Source of the DNA: Trichobilharzia szidati
Taxonomy: Eukaryota; Platyhelminthes; Trematoda; Strigeidida; Schistosomatidae
Assembly: GCA_944472155.2 (NCBI GenBank)
Contig: OX235271.1
Span: 88,921,256 to 88,985,255 of the forward strand
DNA: 64,000 nt
Direction of reading: 5' to 3'
In this document: one piece after another, positions 31,616 to 40,749 of the stretch
Layout: every line of letters starts with the position of its first letter
Numbering within the stretch: position 1 is the first letter of the stretch
Notes under the pieces: generated by a model
Seen by the model: the letters and a program-made list of their open reading frames with translations, nothing else
Told to the model about the DNA's origin: nothing
Databases searched by the model: none
Program-made: the position numbers and the translations under genes

Positions 31616-31985
31616 AGTGGATACATCTGCGCCATTGAGAACGACTTTCAGCCATATCACCGATTGTCTCCAGTCTTCATTGGTGTTTACCGTCCCTAGG
31701 ACCCCAACCAGGAAGTCTACACCTTCCTACGTGGCTTAGACTAACTGTTGTAGATTTCATTGACTGGTGCCATATTTTGGTTTGACCGCCGCTAGCTCTT
31801 TTCCAGCCTGACCCTATATCAGCTAAAATTGCCCATGTCGAGGAAGGCGATGACTAGGCATACGTAGCACATGTCCTAACCATCTCAGTCGATGTAATTT
31901 CACAGCCTCGTCGATTGATTTCCCCTCCTTACCTAGCACTCGACTGGCGCCTAACCTCAATATTGCTCACCTTATTATACCACTT
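31616..31985 (-). pseudogene. LINE reverse-transcriptase C-terminal relic, separate lineage
   Basis: The minus strand encodes VKLHRLRWLGHVLRMPSHRLPRH at its start, then after stops GWKKxxGGQTKxWHQSMKSTT-like, CRLPGWGPRDG and DWRQSVIWLKVVLNGADVST. The LRWLGHVLRM..LPR motif is typical of the domain after the RT thumb in non-LTR elements. The sequence differs from the RTE family elsewhere in this window. It is a truncated pseudogene. Confidence 0.65.
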
Positions 31986-32450
31986 CACACGGGAGGTTGA
32001 TTCTAGTAGTTTATTAAGTAAATTTGTTGGTTATTAATAATATACACACCCGTATGTAGCATATGGTTATAAGTTATATTCTTGTCTTGATATTCATTTT
32101 TTCTAATTCTTTTATCTCACGCTATTTTGTCAACTAACTCAGCCTTAAAAAGTAGGGCCATATAACACTGGAAAAAAGTCATATCATTTTCTAATGATAT
32201 TAACTGTATTGTTCACTGATATGGAATTCAACTAAAGATATCCCGTGTGTGTAAATCATTTACTGATTGTAAATATTAAACATCTGGAATTAGTCTTCCA
32301 GATTACCCTTATACTAAGTTGCATGTTTATTGACACTTCAGTTTGAGCTTATCAAGAAACTTAAGGAAACTTTTATTCCCCTCTTAGATCAATACCCGAG
32401 TTGTTAAACTATGATGTGATAAACCTTACCATTAAGTTGTTAAAGTACTG

Positions 32451-32486
<36 letters not shown>

Positions 32487-33345
32487 GGAGAGAGAGGGTT
32501 GGAGGGAGGGAGAGAAGGAGATCATGACAGTTCCTTTTGTTTGTTCAGTGTACACAAACAGGTATATACATGCTTAAATAATGTGTGAAACCTTGCTAGA
32601 AAAACGCTACAGTCGTACATGAATTTAATATATCTCTTATTTCTCTATCTACAGAAGTATTTCCTGTATATACTATCTACCAACCTAGATCCAGGGTTAT
32701 TCAGACCCTGCCCCCCTCCCGCCTCACCCAGTGATGAAGAAATGGAGAAATTAAGCAAAGAAAATGTGAAGAAAAAGCAATACAAATAAATATAGGACAA
32801 ACAAAAATACACAAAACTATAAGTGAAAACGTATGAGTAATCGGTACCCTGGTCTCCTTGAGGAATGGAAATACAAGTTTTCTTTATGAGAAAAAATACA
32901 AACAGTTTATGTAAATGAGATGACATTTCTAATACTCATCATCTTCTCGCAGATTTTGTTCTGACTTTTGGTTATCTTAGGTGAAATGATAAAGCTTGGT
33001 AAACACAAAAAATCAACGCTTTTTCAGACAAATTTGTCTTGTCACCTCTCCGGGGGATTCTAGTGACTTAACATTTGGACATTTTTATGTGAATAATTGT
33101 GTAATATGACAATACATAATAGGAAAAAAGGTATTCAATCTAGGGGTGGCGGATTTTCCGTTTGGGCATAGACCCATATAAGTCATATAAATTTTTAAGT
33201 TATTAAATTATTGGTTGAATACATTCCTCTGTAGGTAAGATTACCTGAAATTAACTTAGGTTAGTAGTTGTAATGTCAACATAATGACCGACAGCTGAAG
33301 GCCTAGTAATTTGCAAACCTCTGCTTTTCATTTCTTACTTCGATC
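31986..33345. other. No gene recognised; microsatellites
   Basis: AT-rich with a (TA)n tract at 32454-32482 followed by a purine-rich gagagagagggttggaggg run. The 93-codon minus-strand frame at 32645 is low complexity and not supported. Confidence 0.45.
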
Positions 33346-33578
33346 TTTTTTTCCTTCACGTTCCACAGTGGAACATAGGGCTTCAAGCTACAGGCTTGAA
33401 GTTTCTGTAGCAGTAGTGTTTACTTTTACAGGATGGGGTTGCTAGCCTCATGTCTAACCTTTCCTCTTTACCAGCTTTATTACTGGTTTGGCGAGGTAAA
33501 GGAGTGCGTCGGCCGTGGATCGAACCCCGGACCATGTGCATGGTTGGCGACAGTGCTAACCGCTATACCACCGACGCA
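33346..33578 (-). mobile_element. tRNA-headed SINE with short target duplication
   Basis: Minus-strand full-length copy (antisense tail ttccttcacgttccacagtgg; head ..ctataccaccgacgca). acttcgatc occurs at 33337-33345 and 33578-33586 directly at the two ends and is a probable 9-base target duplication. Confidence 0.9.
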
Positions 33579-33689
33579 CTTCGATCGTTACTATTCCTTA
33601 AACATTATAAGTATCTAGACCGGAGATGCTGTTAAATTCCTGGAATAATTTAAGCTCCAAGTCAGACTGAATCATTGAATAATTAGAAT

Positions 33690-33865
33690 GATTTTGGTGC
33701 ATGATTACTAGCAGTGGAATCCCGGAAGCACATTTCGTCCTGTATGGGACTGGTTAACTGGATATAAATGCATTCCCTAGTGAGTGGTGGTGTTTCCAAA
33801 CCAGTACCCATTGTTTCAAACTCTAAAGCCTTATCCATTAGACCACCTGGGCCAACGGAAATCAG
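33690..33865 (-). mobile_element. Smalpha-type hammerhead repeat
   Basis: Minus strand: tRNA-like A box TGGTCTAATGG (33843-33853), ggtactggtttggaaac B-box-like element, accaccactcactagggaatg, then the ribozyme region and ggattccactgctagtaatcat. The module order is that of the known schistosome Smalpha family. Confidence 0.8.
33714..33766 (-). ncRNA. Smalpha hammerhead, damaged core
   Basis: Minus strand: stem I ATCCAG with CGGGAT (weakened), core TTAACCA in place of CUGAUGA, perfect stem II GTCC..GGAC, GAAA present, stem III ATGTGCTT region. The first core box is destroyed. Confidence 0.6.
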
Positions 33866-33899
33866 TTAAAATTTGTTTCTAATCTAATTTTGACTTTCC

Positions 33900-34215
33900 C
33901 ATTGATTGATTGATTGGACCGAAATGTTCGGCTTCTGCTGACATTTCAGCTCCTATTACGAAGTCTTCGATGATGTCTGAGTACTGACTTGAAGTGGCCC
34001 TAATGGTCTAATAGATAATACTTTAGCACTTAAAACGATGGGTACTGGTTAGGTATATCCAGATGACGATTCTCAGATGGGACCAAAAAACGCATCCTGG
34101 ATTCCACTGCTAATCACCATCCACGAAAATTAATGCAAGTTATTCCGCATACGTCATCGAAGCGTCCGTACTAGAAGCTGGCATGTCAACAGAGGCCAAT
34201 CAATCAACGGCAAGA
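33900..34215 (+). mobile_element. Smalpha-type hammerhead repeat
   Basis: Plus strand: gattggaccgaaatgttcgg, the A box tggtctaatagat, gggtactggtt, ribozyme region 34053-34104 (atatccag / ctggattcc stem I, core ATGACGA, broken stem II and CAAA for GAAA) and tgctaatcaccatcc. It faces the copy at 33690, forming an inverted pair. Confidence 0.75.
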
Positions 34216-34288
34216 TCAAAATTCAGTTAGAAACAAACATTGCACAATTATTTATATAATCTCCTTGGGTTTAAAAAAGTCAAAATAA

Positions 34289-34472
34289 GAGTTTTTTTTT
34301 CTGAACATTTCACTGAGTAAGCCATAAATTTTACAGAAGAATTACTCAGATTCTGTATACTTTTTGACCATATATATATATATATATATGCATTGATGTG
34401 TAATAAAATCTGAGTAATTCTTGTGAAGAAGCTGTGGCTTACGTAGCAAAACCTTCAGAAAAGTCTCGTTTT
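34289..34472. repeat. Imperfect inverted repeat around an (AT)n core
   Basis: The left arm (34289-34355) and right arm (34407-34472) are imperfect reverse complements: gagtttttt..tgaa, actgagtaagcc, gaagaattactcagatt versus aatctgagtaattc, ggcttacgtag, ttcagaaaagtctc. An (AT)n tract lies between them. Confidence 0.75.
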
Positions 34473-35228
34473 AATTATCTCAACACTCTGGGATTATTTT
34501 CGACAATTTTGTTAATATATTATGGTTAAACTTGTAGTACATGTTTACACATTGATCAGTTGAATAGTTTATTTTACTTTCCAGTTATTTATTGTTCTAA
34601 AGAAGTCATCTGCACTCTGGAGAACACAAGTGACATAAGTTTACAGAATAACAAACAAGAAGACACCAACATGAAAAGAAAAATAGGTATTTAGGAATCT
34701 GCCATCCTGAAGAAAATGTTGAATATTCAGTCTTTATTAAAAAGGAAAGCAAAAGATCCAGCTGAGATGAAGGAGAGAGAGAGCGAGACACTACTTGGTA
34801 AATTAAACTAATCAGAGTAAAAAAGACTACAAACACGCAATAATTAGAAGATTGTCAAGTTGAACAGCTACAGAAGTAAGTTCTGCTTAAAAGCAGAGAG
34901 CTGTTACATTTAGATGTGATCTGTGCACAAATGACAACAATCTGTCTACATACTTCAGGCGCATAAAATAAGAAGAGTTCATCGCAAATTAATTTAATGG
35001 TCATAGGTGCAAAAAAAAATAACAATCAAAACTTGAAATGGCAAATTACCAATTAGTCATCCAAATATATCTTCCACCTAAGAAGGAGTCCTTTATGAAT
35101 ACTTACGAATTCATTTTCACATAAATCAACTCTGTGGATTATGTCCTAAAATAGTGTTAACACTCTTGCTCAGAGAGAATAAACGATCCGAAGATAACTG
35201 AAATACTACACTACCTTTCTTTCCAACC
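34473..35228. other. No feature recognised
   Basis: AT-rich sequence; a 76-codon minus-strand frame at 34606 has no recognisable domain. Confidence 0.4.
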
Positions 35229-35416
35229 CTTGAGTTCTGCGTAAAACTTAGGGCTTCAAGCGACAGGATTTGAAGTTTCAAAAGCAGGATGAAGTTGCTA
35301 GCCTCACGGCCAAGCTTCCTTAAGTCAGTAACCTTGGCGAGGTTTATGACTGCGTCGCCTGGAGATCGAGCCTCGATCACTTGCGTGGTTGGTGAATGTT
35401 TAACCATTGAGCCATG
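35229..35416 (-). mobile_element. tRNA-headed SINE, diverged
   Basis: Minus strand: acttagggcttcaagcgacagg, gcaggatgaagttgctagcctcacggcc, ggcgaggtttatgactgcgtcg, gatcgagcctcgatc. A part of the body is missing. It is followed by an (ACT)n trinucleotide run. Confidence 0.75.
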
Positions 35417-35689
35417 CACTACTACTACTACTACTACACTGACTTATCTGTCAAACCCTTCAGTGGAAACGACAACACTTAAAATATTGTTGTCAGTTCA
35501 TATAGCTGACATTCTCTTTCTAATTAAATACACGCTATATAGCAAACTAACACGCAATATTATGAACAGTATAGTCATAACACAAGCTACTCAGTTAAAT
35601 ATCCCCATGTTGGTTAACTGATCAAACATAAGAGTTGTGCATATTTTTGCATTTTTCAAATGTAGTTTTGCAGGTATTCCATTGACTTC

Positions 35690-35910
35690 AAATCTGATCA
35701 AGAACCGACTGGAGTTGGAGGACCTTTGGAAACCAGGAAATACTTTACGACTGTTTCGTACTTGTTTGGGAATCTTCAGCACTATCCAATCATAATCCCA
35801 CTAGAGATCAAACCTAGGACGTTCATGGGTACAAAGCGACCTCGTTGGTCATTCGGCCACTAGGACGGAATCCATTGACTCATGAATCCTAACTTCTACC
35901 AATTCACGAT
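35690..35910 (-). mobile_element. HH-SINE, diverged
   Basis: Minus strand: ttggaggacctttggaaaccagg, the ribozyme relic, ggttacaaagcgacc-type block, cattcggccactaggac, ccattgactcatgaatcctaacttctacc. The ribozyme segment (35741-35785) keeps the GCTGAAGA box (preceded by AGT) and GAAA but both stems are broken. Confidence 0.7.
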
Positions 35911-35914
35911 ATGT

Positions 35915-36305
35915 GGTACGGTATTTATTATGGATAAAATTTTATTTTGATAAAATCACACAGTGTTATACAGTAATACCTACTGATGACTACGTTTCGA
36001 GCACAAATTATTGCCGCTCATAATCATATCAAGGCACTCACACAACTTTCTTGCTTCGTTTGTATACGTGAGTGAAAATTGATTGGACATATGAATAAAA
36101 TCAATTTAAGATAAAGTACACTCGGAAATAATATTAGTGTTATCAATAAAATACAATCAGATGGGAAATAAGATGTTTTTATAGTAAAATAAATAAATAA
36201 CTTGTTAGAATGTTATAATGTGAATTGAATACATTTTAACGTTATTGATTGTCCTCTGATTTGACTGGTAATAATATCTTCCATATCTCGGGTATTTGCA
36301 TTCTA
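35915..36305 (-). repeat. Left arm of a large inverted repeat (PLE 3' end)
   Basis: About 390 bases that are the near-exact reverse complement of 37029-37410. The arm contains the 3' UTR of a PLE and, at its right end, the antisense of its last codons (gatttgactggtaataatatcttccatatctcgggtatttgc). Confidence 0.9.
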
Positions 36306-36554
36306 ACAGATACTTAGACTTTCATTCGCCTCATCTTCTGTCTGTAAAGACAGGCTTAGTTAAGTGTCTAACAAACCGAGCAATAGCATTAAGTAGTACA
36401 AGAAAAGACCAAAATGATGAAATAAAACAGGTAGAATAAACGTTGGTATCAAATGACTATCTTATGAAATTCATTAGGAAGATTAGAAAAGGTCAAAAGC
36501 AAAATTAAAATAATGGTGAGACTAATAATGATAACATAAATAAGAGAGAATATA

Positions 36555-37090
36555 AGGCATATACAGTTCTACCATATAAGGAGGGGACATCTGAGACCCT
36601 CCCTATGTAGGATTCTCAACAAAGCAGGAATTAGGTTGGCATTCAAACCTACAAACTCACTCAGGCAGAACAAGCTCTCTGAGCTAAAGGACCCGGTGGA
36701 GCCAACTAAACAAAATAGTATAATTTACAAAATACCTTTCAATGACTGTGAGTTAAGTCGACTGCATAGGTCAGTGAAGCCAGTAGATCAAGAGTAGTGA
36801 AATTATCAGAACATAATAATTTAGCTAAGCTTGGAATGGTTGACCCCGAAAAGATAAATAATTTAGAAAAAAGCTCAGCGATCGCACTGCATGCATTAAC
36901 ACTCGGCCACATAATATGGTGCGACAGAGTCAAAATTCGAAAGAGTAATATAGGTAAGTGGAAAGATAGATTGATTACTGAATCCTGGTTCATCGAGTCT
37001 ACACCCAACAGATGTAATAGAAGTGACTCAACGCAAATACCCGAGATATGGAAGATATTATTACCAGTCAAATCAGAGGACAATCAATAA
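36555..37090 (+). pseudogene. PLE GIY-YIG endonuclease-end pseudogene
   Basis: Plus strand, starting with VLPYKEGTSETLPM, NKAGIRLAFKPTNSLRQNKLSELKDPVEPTKQNSIIYKIPFNDC with frameshifts, then a gap where the YIG-T-R segment should be. It continues as an open 97-codon frame with SSAIALHALTLGHIIWCDRVKI, RLITESWFIESTPNRCNRSDSTQIPEIWKILL, the PLE C-terminus. A deletion has removed the catalytic centre. This lineage is distinct from the 38799 family. Confidence 0.75.
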
Positions 37091-37410
37091 CGTTAAAATG
37101 TATTCAATTCACATTATAACATTCTAACAAGTTATTTATTTATTTTACTATAAAAACATCTTATTTCCCATCTGATTGTATTTTATTGATAACACTAATA
37201 TTATTTCCGAATGTACTTTATCTTATATTGATTTTATTCAAATGTCTAATCAACTTTTACTCATGTATATAAACGAAGCAAAAAAGTTGTGTGAGTACCT
37301 TGATATGATTATGAGCGGCAATAATTTGTGCTGGAGACGTCATCAGTAAATATTACTGTATAACACTGTGTAATTTTATCAAAATAAAATTTTATCCATA
37401 ATGAAGTTAC
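37029..37410 (+). repeat. Right arm of a large inverted repeat (PLE 3' end)
   Basis: C-terminal codons plus 3' UTR, mirrored at 35915-36305. The terminal block ttgatatgattatgagcggcaataatttgtgc is also found, diverged, at 59640-59680. Confidence 0.9.
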
Positions 37411-37429
37411 ACTCTACCACAGTGCCCAA

Positions 37430-37550
37430 GTTTTATCCTTATATCGATAGTACAGTATTCAGTTGTACAGAACTTCCTGGTTTTCAGTGGTTCTCTAACT
37501 GAAGTCAGCTCGAGATGAAACTTAAAAATTTACTCAACAAAATCTAAATA
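37430..37550 (+). mobile_element. HH-SINE 3' end fragment
   Basis: Only the 3' module remains: gtacagaacttcctggttttcagtggttctctaactgaagtcagctcgagatgaaac. The ribozyme and promoter are absent. Confidence 0.6.
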
Positions 37551-37707
37551 AAACATTTTATGCAAGCGGGTGATCCACAGTGACATGTATAATTCGCCTT
37601 AAACTATAACTGCTGTTATAAATGTGTCTTCAATGTGACTAGGTGATCAAAACGTTCTACATTGTGTAACTTTATTTAATAGTAACACTCAGTGACATAG
37701 TCATGTT

Positions 37708-37936
37708 GCGTCGGTGGCACAGCGGTTAGGACGCTCGCCGACCATGCACATGGTCCGGGGTTCGATCCACGGCCGACGCACTCCTTTACCTCGCCAAACC
37801 AGTATTAAAGCTGGTAAAGAGGAAAGGTTGGGCATGAGGCTAGCAACCCCATCCTGTAAAAATAAACACTGCTACAGAAACTTCAAGCCTGTAGCTTGAA
37901 TCCCTATGTTCCACTGGGAACGTGAAGGAATAAAAA
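37708..37936 (+). mobile_element. tRNA-headed SINE, reference-quality copy
   Basis: The cleanest RTE-tailed copy. A box TGGCACAGCGG fits TRGYNNARNNG exactly. B-box region ggggttcgatccacgg. The body runs cctttacctcgccaaaccag to aaccccatcctgtaaaaataaacactgctac, and the 3' end is tccctatgttccactgggaa with an A-rich tail. Possible loose duplication atagtcatgtt/atagtgatgtt. Confidence 0.95.
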
Positions 37937-38285
37937 TTTTTAGAAAATATAGTGATGTTAACTAGACGAAATTTCGAATACAATGTTTTGCTCATCATTA
38001 TAACAGTATTTCGTTGAATACTTAGTTGTCTCATGATGTTAGAGGATTACGCATACATTCATGATGTGCAGAATATATCTAGTATCATTATCACTTCGTC
38101 GTGAAGGTAAACTTAGGATTATATTTTAAATCACGGAATATACACATTTGATCATAGGGAATAAAAAGACAGTTGCAGCGAAGAAAATTTTCTTTTCGAC
38201 GAAGTCATCATCTAGGCTGTACATTCGTGTATTTATATCAAATGGATGGGAAAGTTCCAGAACAATTTCTGGTTAGGGGTTGAAT

Positions 38286-38624
38286 TAATAAAAATTACAA
38301 TTAGGAATTAGAATGCCATAATAAACAGGGGGATGGGTAAAACTAAAACTAAGAAAATTGACATTGTGCAATTGGGGTTAGAAATGTAAAAATAACAAAA
38401 TATACAGGATGTTTGGATAAGAAACTAGTGTGATGAATAATTGTTTTAATAAAAATTACAATTAGGAATTAGAATGCCATAATAAACAGGGGGATGGGTA
38501 AAACTAAAACAAAGTAGCATAATAACTAAGAAAATTGACATTGTGCAATTGGGGTTAGAAATGTAAAAATAACAAAATATACAGGATGTTTGGATAAGAA
38601 ACTAGTGTGATGAATAATTGTTTA
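38286..38624. repeat. Tandem duplication in the PLE 3' UTR
   Basis: Two direct copies, 38286-38447 (162 bases) and 38448-38624 (about 177 bases), nearly identical over ataaaaattacaattaggaa .. agaaactagtgtgatgaataattg. The second has about 15 extra bases (aaagtagcataataac region). A weaker related stretch follows to about 38760. Confidence 0.9.
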
Positions 38625-38798
38625 TGCAATCAGGGATTAAATATGTAGAGATAATAAAATGACAAAATAAACAGGAGGTGTGGATATGAAAATATGGTAG
38701 TGTAGACAGGGATTAAGAAAACTTAAAATAACATGAATAAACAGGAAGTTTAGATAAGAAAGGCGATGGGATGGTCATTATTAAAAAATTTTACCTGT

Positions 38799-40226
38799 TT
38801 ACGATGGCCATGGCAGGGACAGGGGTTGAATGTATTTCTTTTGGATACAAAGGGTGGGTTTGAGTTTTTGGATAGCTAACGCCTCAGCTATGCCCAAATG
38901 TCTTGATTTCACTCCCTTTGATAGGTTTGGTTGAATCTTGTATATTACTTTGAAGGACTTTTCGAAAGGCGCTGAATGTCCTGAGTTGACCAGATGTTCT
39001 GTCACTGAACTGTTTACACGCTTTTGCTCTCCTTTTACCAGCCAGGCTGGGTAGTGTTCACGAGCGCGTTTTCCAAGTTGGCGCATGGTACGGCCGATGT
39101 ACTCAGCTCCACAAGAGCAAGTGAACTTGTATATGCATGTTGAGGTGGCCCAATGCGACAGCTTGTCTTTCGCGTTCTGGTTGAATAGTTTTTTGCAGGA
39201 AAACGTCAGTCGTAGGCTTGCGGCGAAGTATGTTTTCCTCAGCGATTTGGAGAGGCGTTTGCGAAGGATTTCTGTTTCGATATCACCTTTGAATTCTAGA
39301 TTGAGCAGAAGTATTTTCTTTGGGACGGATTGGACTTGTTCTGAAGTCTTCTTCGGTTTGAGATTCTTGTCTATGAACCTGGGCGGGAAACCGTTTTCCA
39401 TCAGGGTTTTTCGGAGATTACGCAGTTCTTCTTCGATCACTTCCTCACTGCATATCTTCCGAATCCTCGAGGAAAGAGCGTGTATCAGGTTCCTCTTTCT
39501 GCTTAGCGGCACGAAGCTTTGAAAGTTGATGAATTGTCCAGTCCATGTAGGCTCTTTGTATATGGACCTTTTCAAAGAGTCGTTTTCATTTCTTGTCAGA
39601 TGGACGTCCAGGAAGTGGAACATTCCGTCGGATTCGGTTTCAAGTGTAAAGTCGATGTTTGGGTGGGCATTGTTGAAGGTTTGAAGTAATTTTTCGAGGT
39701 CCAGCTTCTCATCACAAATGATGAAAGTATCATCAATGTATCTCTTGTAGAGATGTAGGTCGTCGATAGTTGATGATAAGGGGTTGTTTTCGAGGCTGGC
39801 CATAAAACAGTCGGCTAGGAATGGTCCGAGTGGCGAGCCCATTGCTACGCCATCTGTTTGTCTGTAGATTTCATTGTTGAATCTGAAGTAGACGTTGAAG
39901 GTGCAGCGTAGTAATAGCTCCTTTAGATAATGCACCGGTATGCCGACATCTATGTTGTTGCATTGGATGAAGTCACACAGAAAGCATATAGTTTCTGTCA
40001 GAGGAACATTGGTGAACAAAGAGACGACGTCTAGGGAGACCATCTTTTTATTTGCGAGGTTGACATTTTTAATTAAATCCACGAAATCGAATGTGTCGCG
40101 GAGGTTGTATCTCGACAACTTTTCTTTCACTGGTCCAAGAATTTCTACCAGCCACTTCGCGATTAGGTGATATGGCGAATTAATCATATCTAATATTGGG
40201 CGAAGTGGGACGCCCTTTTTGTGCAC
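38799..40226 (-). CDS. PLE reverse transcriptase with GIY-YIG endonuclease
   Basis: A 475-codon uninterrupted frame, the largest in the window. In order: GVPLRPILDMINSPYHLIAKWL (RT fingers), SLDVVSLFTNVPL (64-76, catalytic motif A), TDGVAMGSPLGP (124-135), YIDD (163-166, catalytic aspartates), IDFTLETESDGMFHFLDVHL, SRKRNLIHAL, then the endonuclease with IYKF (365-368) and YIG (376-378), REH, GHS and C-terminus LCIQKKYIQPL. Such proteins nick DNA and copy their RNA at the site. The frame is open upstream of the listed start (GQWYGLPKVHKKG) to the inversion at about 40268, so the N-terminal domain is missing in cis. The first codon is GTG and not a true initiation site. Confidence 0.88.
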   Translation of the reverse strand: MHKKGVPLRPILDMINSPYHLIAKWLVEILGPVKEKLSRYNLRDTFDFVDLIKNVNLANKKMVSLDVVSLFTNVPLTETICFLCDFIQCNNIDVGIPVHYLKELLLRCTFNVYFRFNNEIYRQTDGVAMGSPLGPFLADCFMASLENNPLSSTIDDLHLYKRYIDDTFIICDEKLDLEKLLQTFNNAHPNIDFTLETESDGMFHFLDVHLTRNENDSLKRSIYKEPTWTGQFINFQSFVPLSRKRNLIHALSSRIRKICSEEVIEEELRNLRKTLMENGFPPRFIDKNLKPKKTSEQVQSVPKKILLLNLEFKGDIETEILRKRLSKSLRKTYFAASLRLTFSCKKLFNQNAKDKLSHWATSTCIYKFTCSCGAEYIGRTMRQLGKRAREHYPAWLVKGEQKRVNSSVTEHLVNSGHSAPFEKSFKVIYKIQPNLSKGVKSRHLGIAEALAIQKLKPTLCIQKKYIQPLSLPWPS

Positions 40227-40253
40227 TTTGGGTAGTCCATACCATTGACCGTT

Positions 40254-40280
40254 GATAATGGTTGTTTAACAACCGTTATC
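40254..40280. repeat. Palindrome at a PLE inversion junction
   Basis: gataatggttgtt and aacaaccgttatc are reverse complements with one mismatch, separated by a single T. The centre coincides with the switch from minus- to plus-strand PLE coding sequence. Confidence 0.85.
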
Positions 40281-40536
40281 AAAAGCAGAAGAACAACTTC
40301 TTCAGAAAGGACTCAACTACAATACTAGTGACGCTTCAGTAACAGATTTTTGTGCTTCCTTAGAATCATCACTCAAATTATCGAAATTAAATGAGGAAGT
40401 ACAACAAGAAGTACGTCAATGTATCATACCTATACTCAAACAGAAAAGACATAATTCCCAACTTAGCACTGAAGAGCAAAATGCATTGAAGAAACTGAAG
40501 AATAGAAAAGATATAGTTATTCTACCGGCTGATAAA
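40269..40536 (+). pseudogene. PLE N-terminal coding fragment, inverted
   Basis: The plus strand reads KAEEQLLQKGLNYNTSDASVTDFCASLESS..KLSKLNEEVQQEVRQ, then LSTEEQNALKKLKNRKDIVILPADK. The LPADKG motif is a hallmark of PLE N-termini, and this is the part missing from the frame on its left. The open frame has no ATG and so no separate initiation. Confidence 0.8.
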
Positions 40537-40650
40537 TACGGCGCTAAATATGGCGCTGAAGATGTTGTCCGGAAGGACGACGAAAGTTTCGCGACTAAAC
40601 CAACCAGCTCAGAGAACACTTTTAATTGCAAATCATCCACCTGAGCTACA
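40537..40650 (+). pseudogene. 3' UTR fragment of another PLE lineage
   Basis: ggcgctgaagatgttgtccggaaggacgacgaaag, gcgactaaaccaaccagctcagagaacact closely matches the antisense of 48560-48640, the 3' end of the 48.6-49.8 kb PLE. It is fused directly after LPADKY of the preceding fragment. Confidence 0.75.
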
Positions 40651-40749
40651 AATCTTCTCTATAATTTCTTATATTGTAAAATCAATGGAAACCACATCAA
40701 ACTTTAAGATGCCAGTATATTCAGTTGATGAGTCCCTAACACAAAAGAA

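Larger units (their letters stand above)
38180..40268 (-). mobile_element. Penelope-like element, best-preserved copy
   Basis: Minus-strand element. The 3' terminus lies at left (gcagcgaagaaaattttcttttcgacgaagtcatc, 38176-38210). A 3' UTR with an internal tandem duplication follows, then a long open RT-endonuclease frame. At about 40268 its 5' continuation is found on the opposite strand. Confidence 0.88.

Noticed and set aside
33337..33586. Target-site duplications for every SINE copy
   Set aside because: Only 63142 (11 bases) is convincing and 33346 (9 bases) probable; near matches at 13776, 22486 and 37708 are too short or too imperfect to claim.
37708..37790. tRNA-like sequence with exact A box and near-exact B box, possibly a tRNA gene
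   Set aside because: It recurs many times with the same extra body and tail and lacks a full acceptor stem and tRNA length, so it is the head of a SINE.
39085..39522. 145-codon plus-strand frame
   Set aside because: Antisense of the well-supported PLE endonuclease frame.
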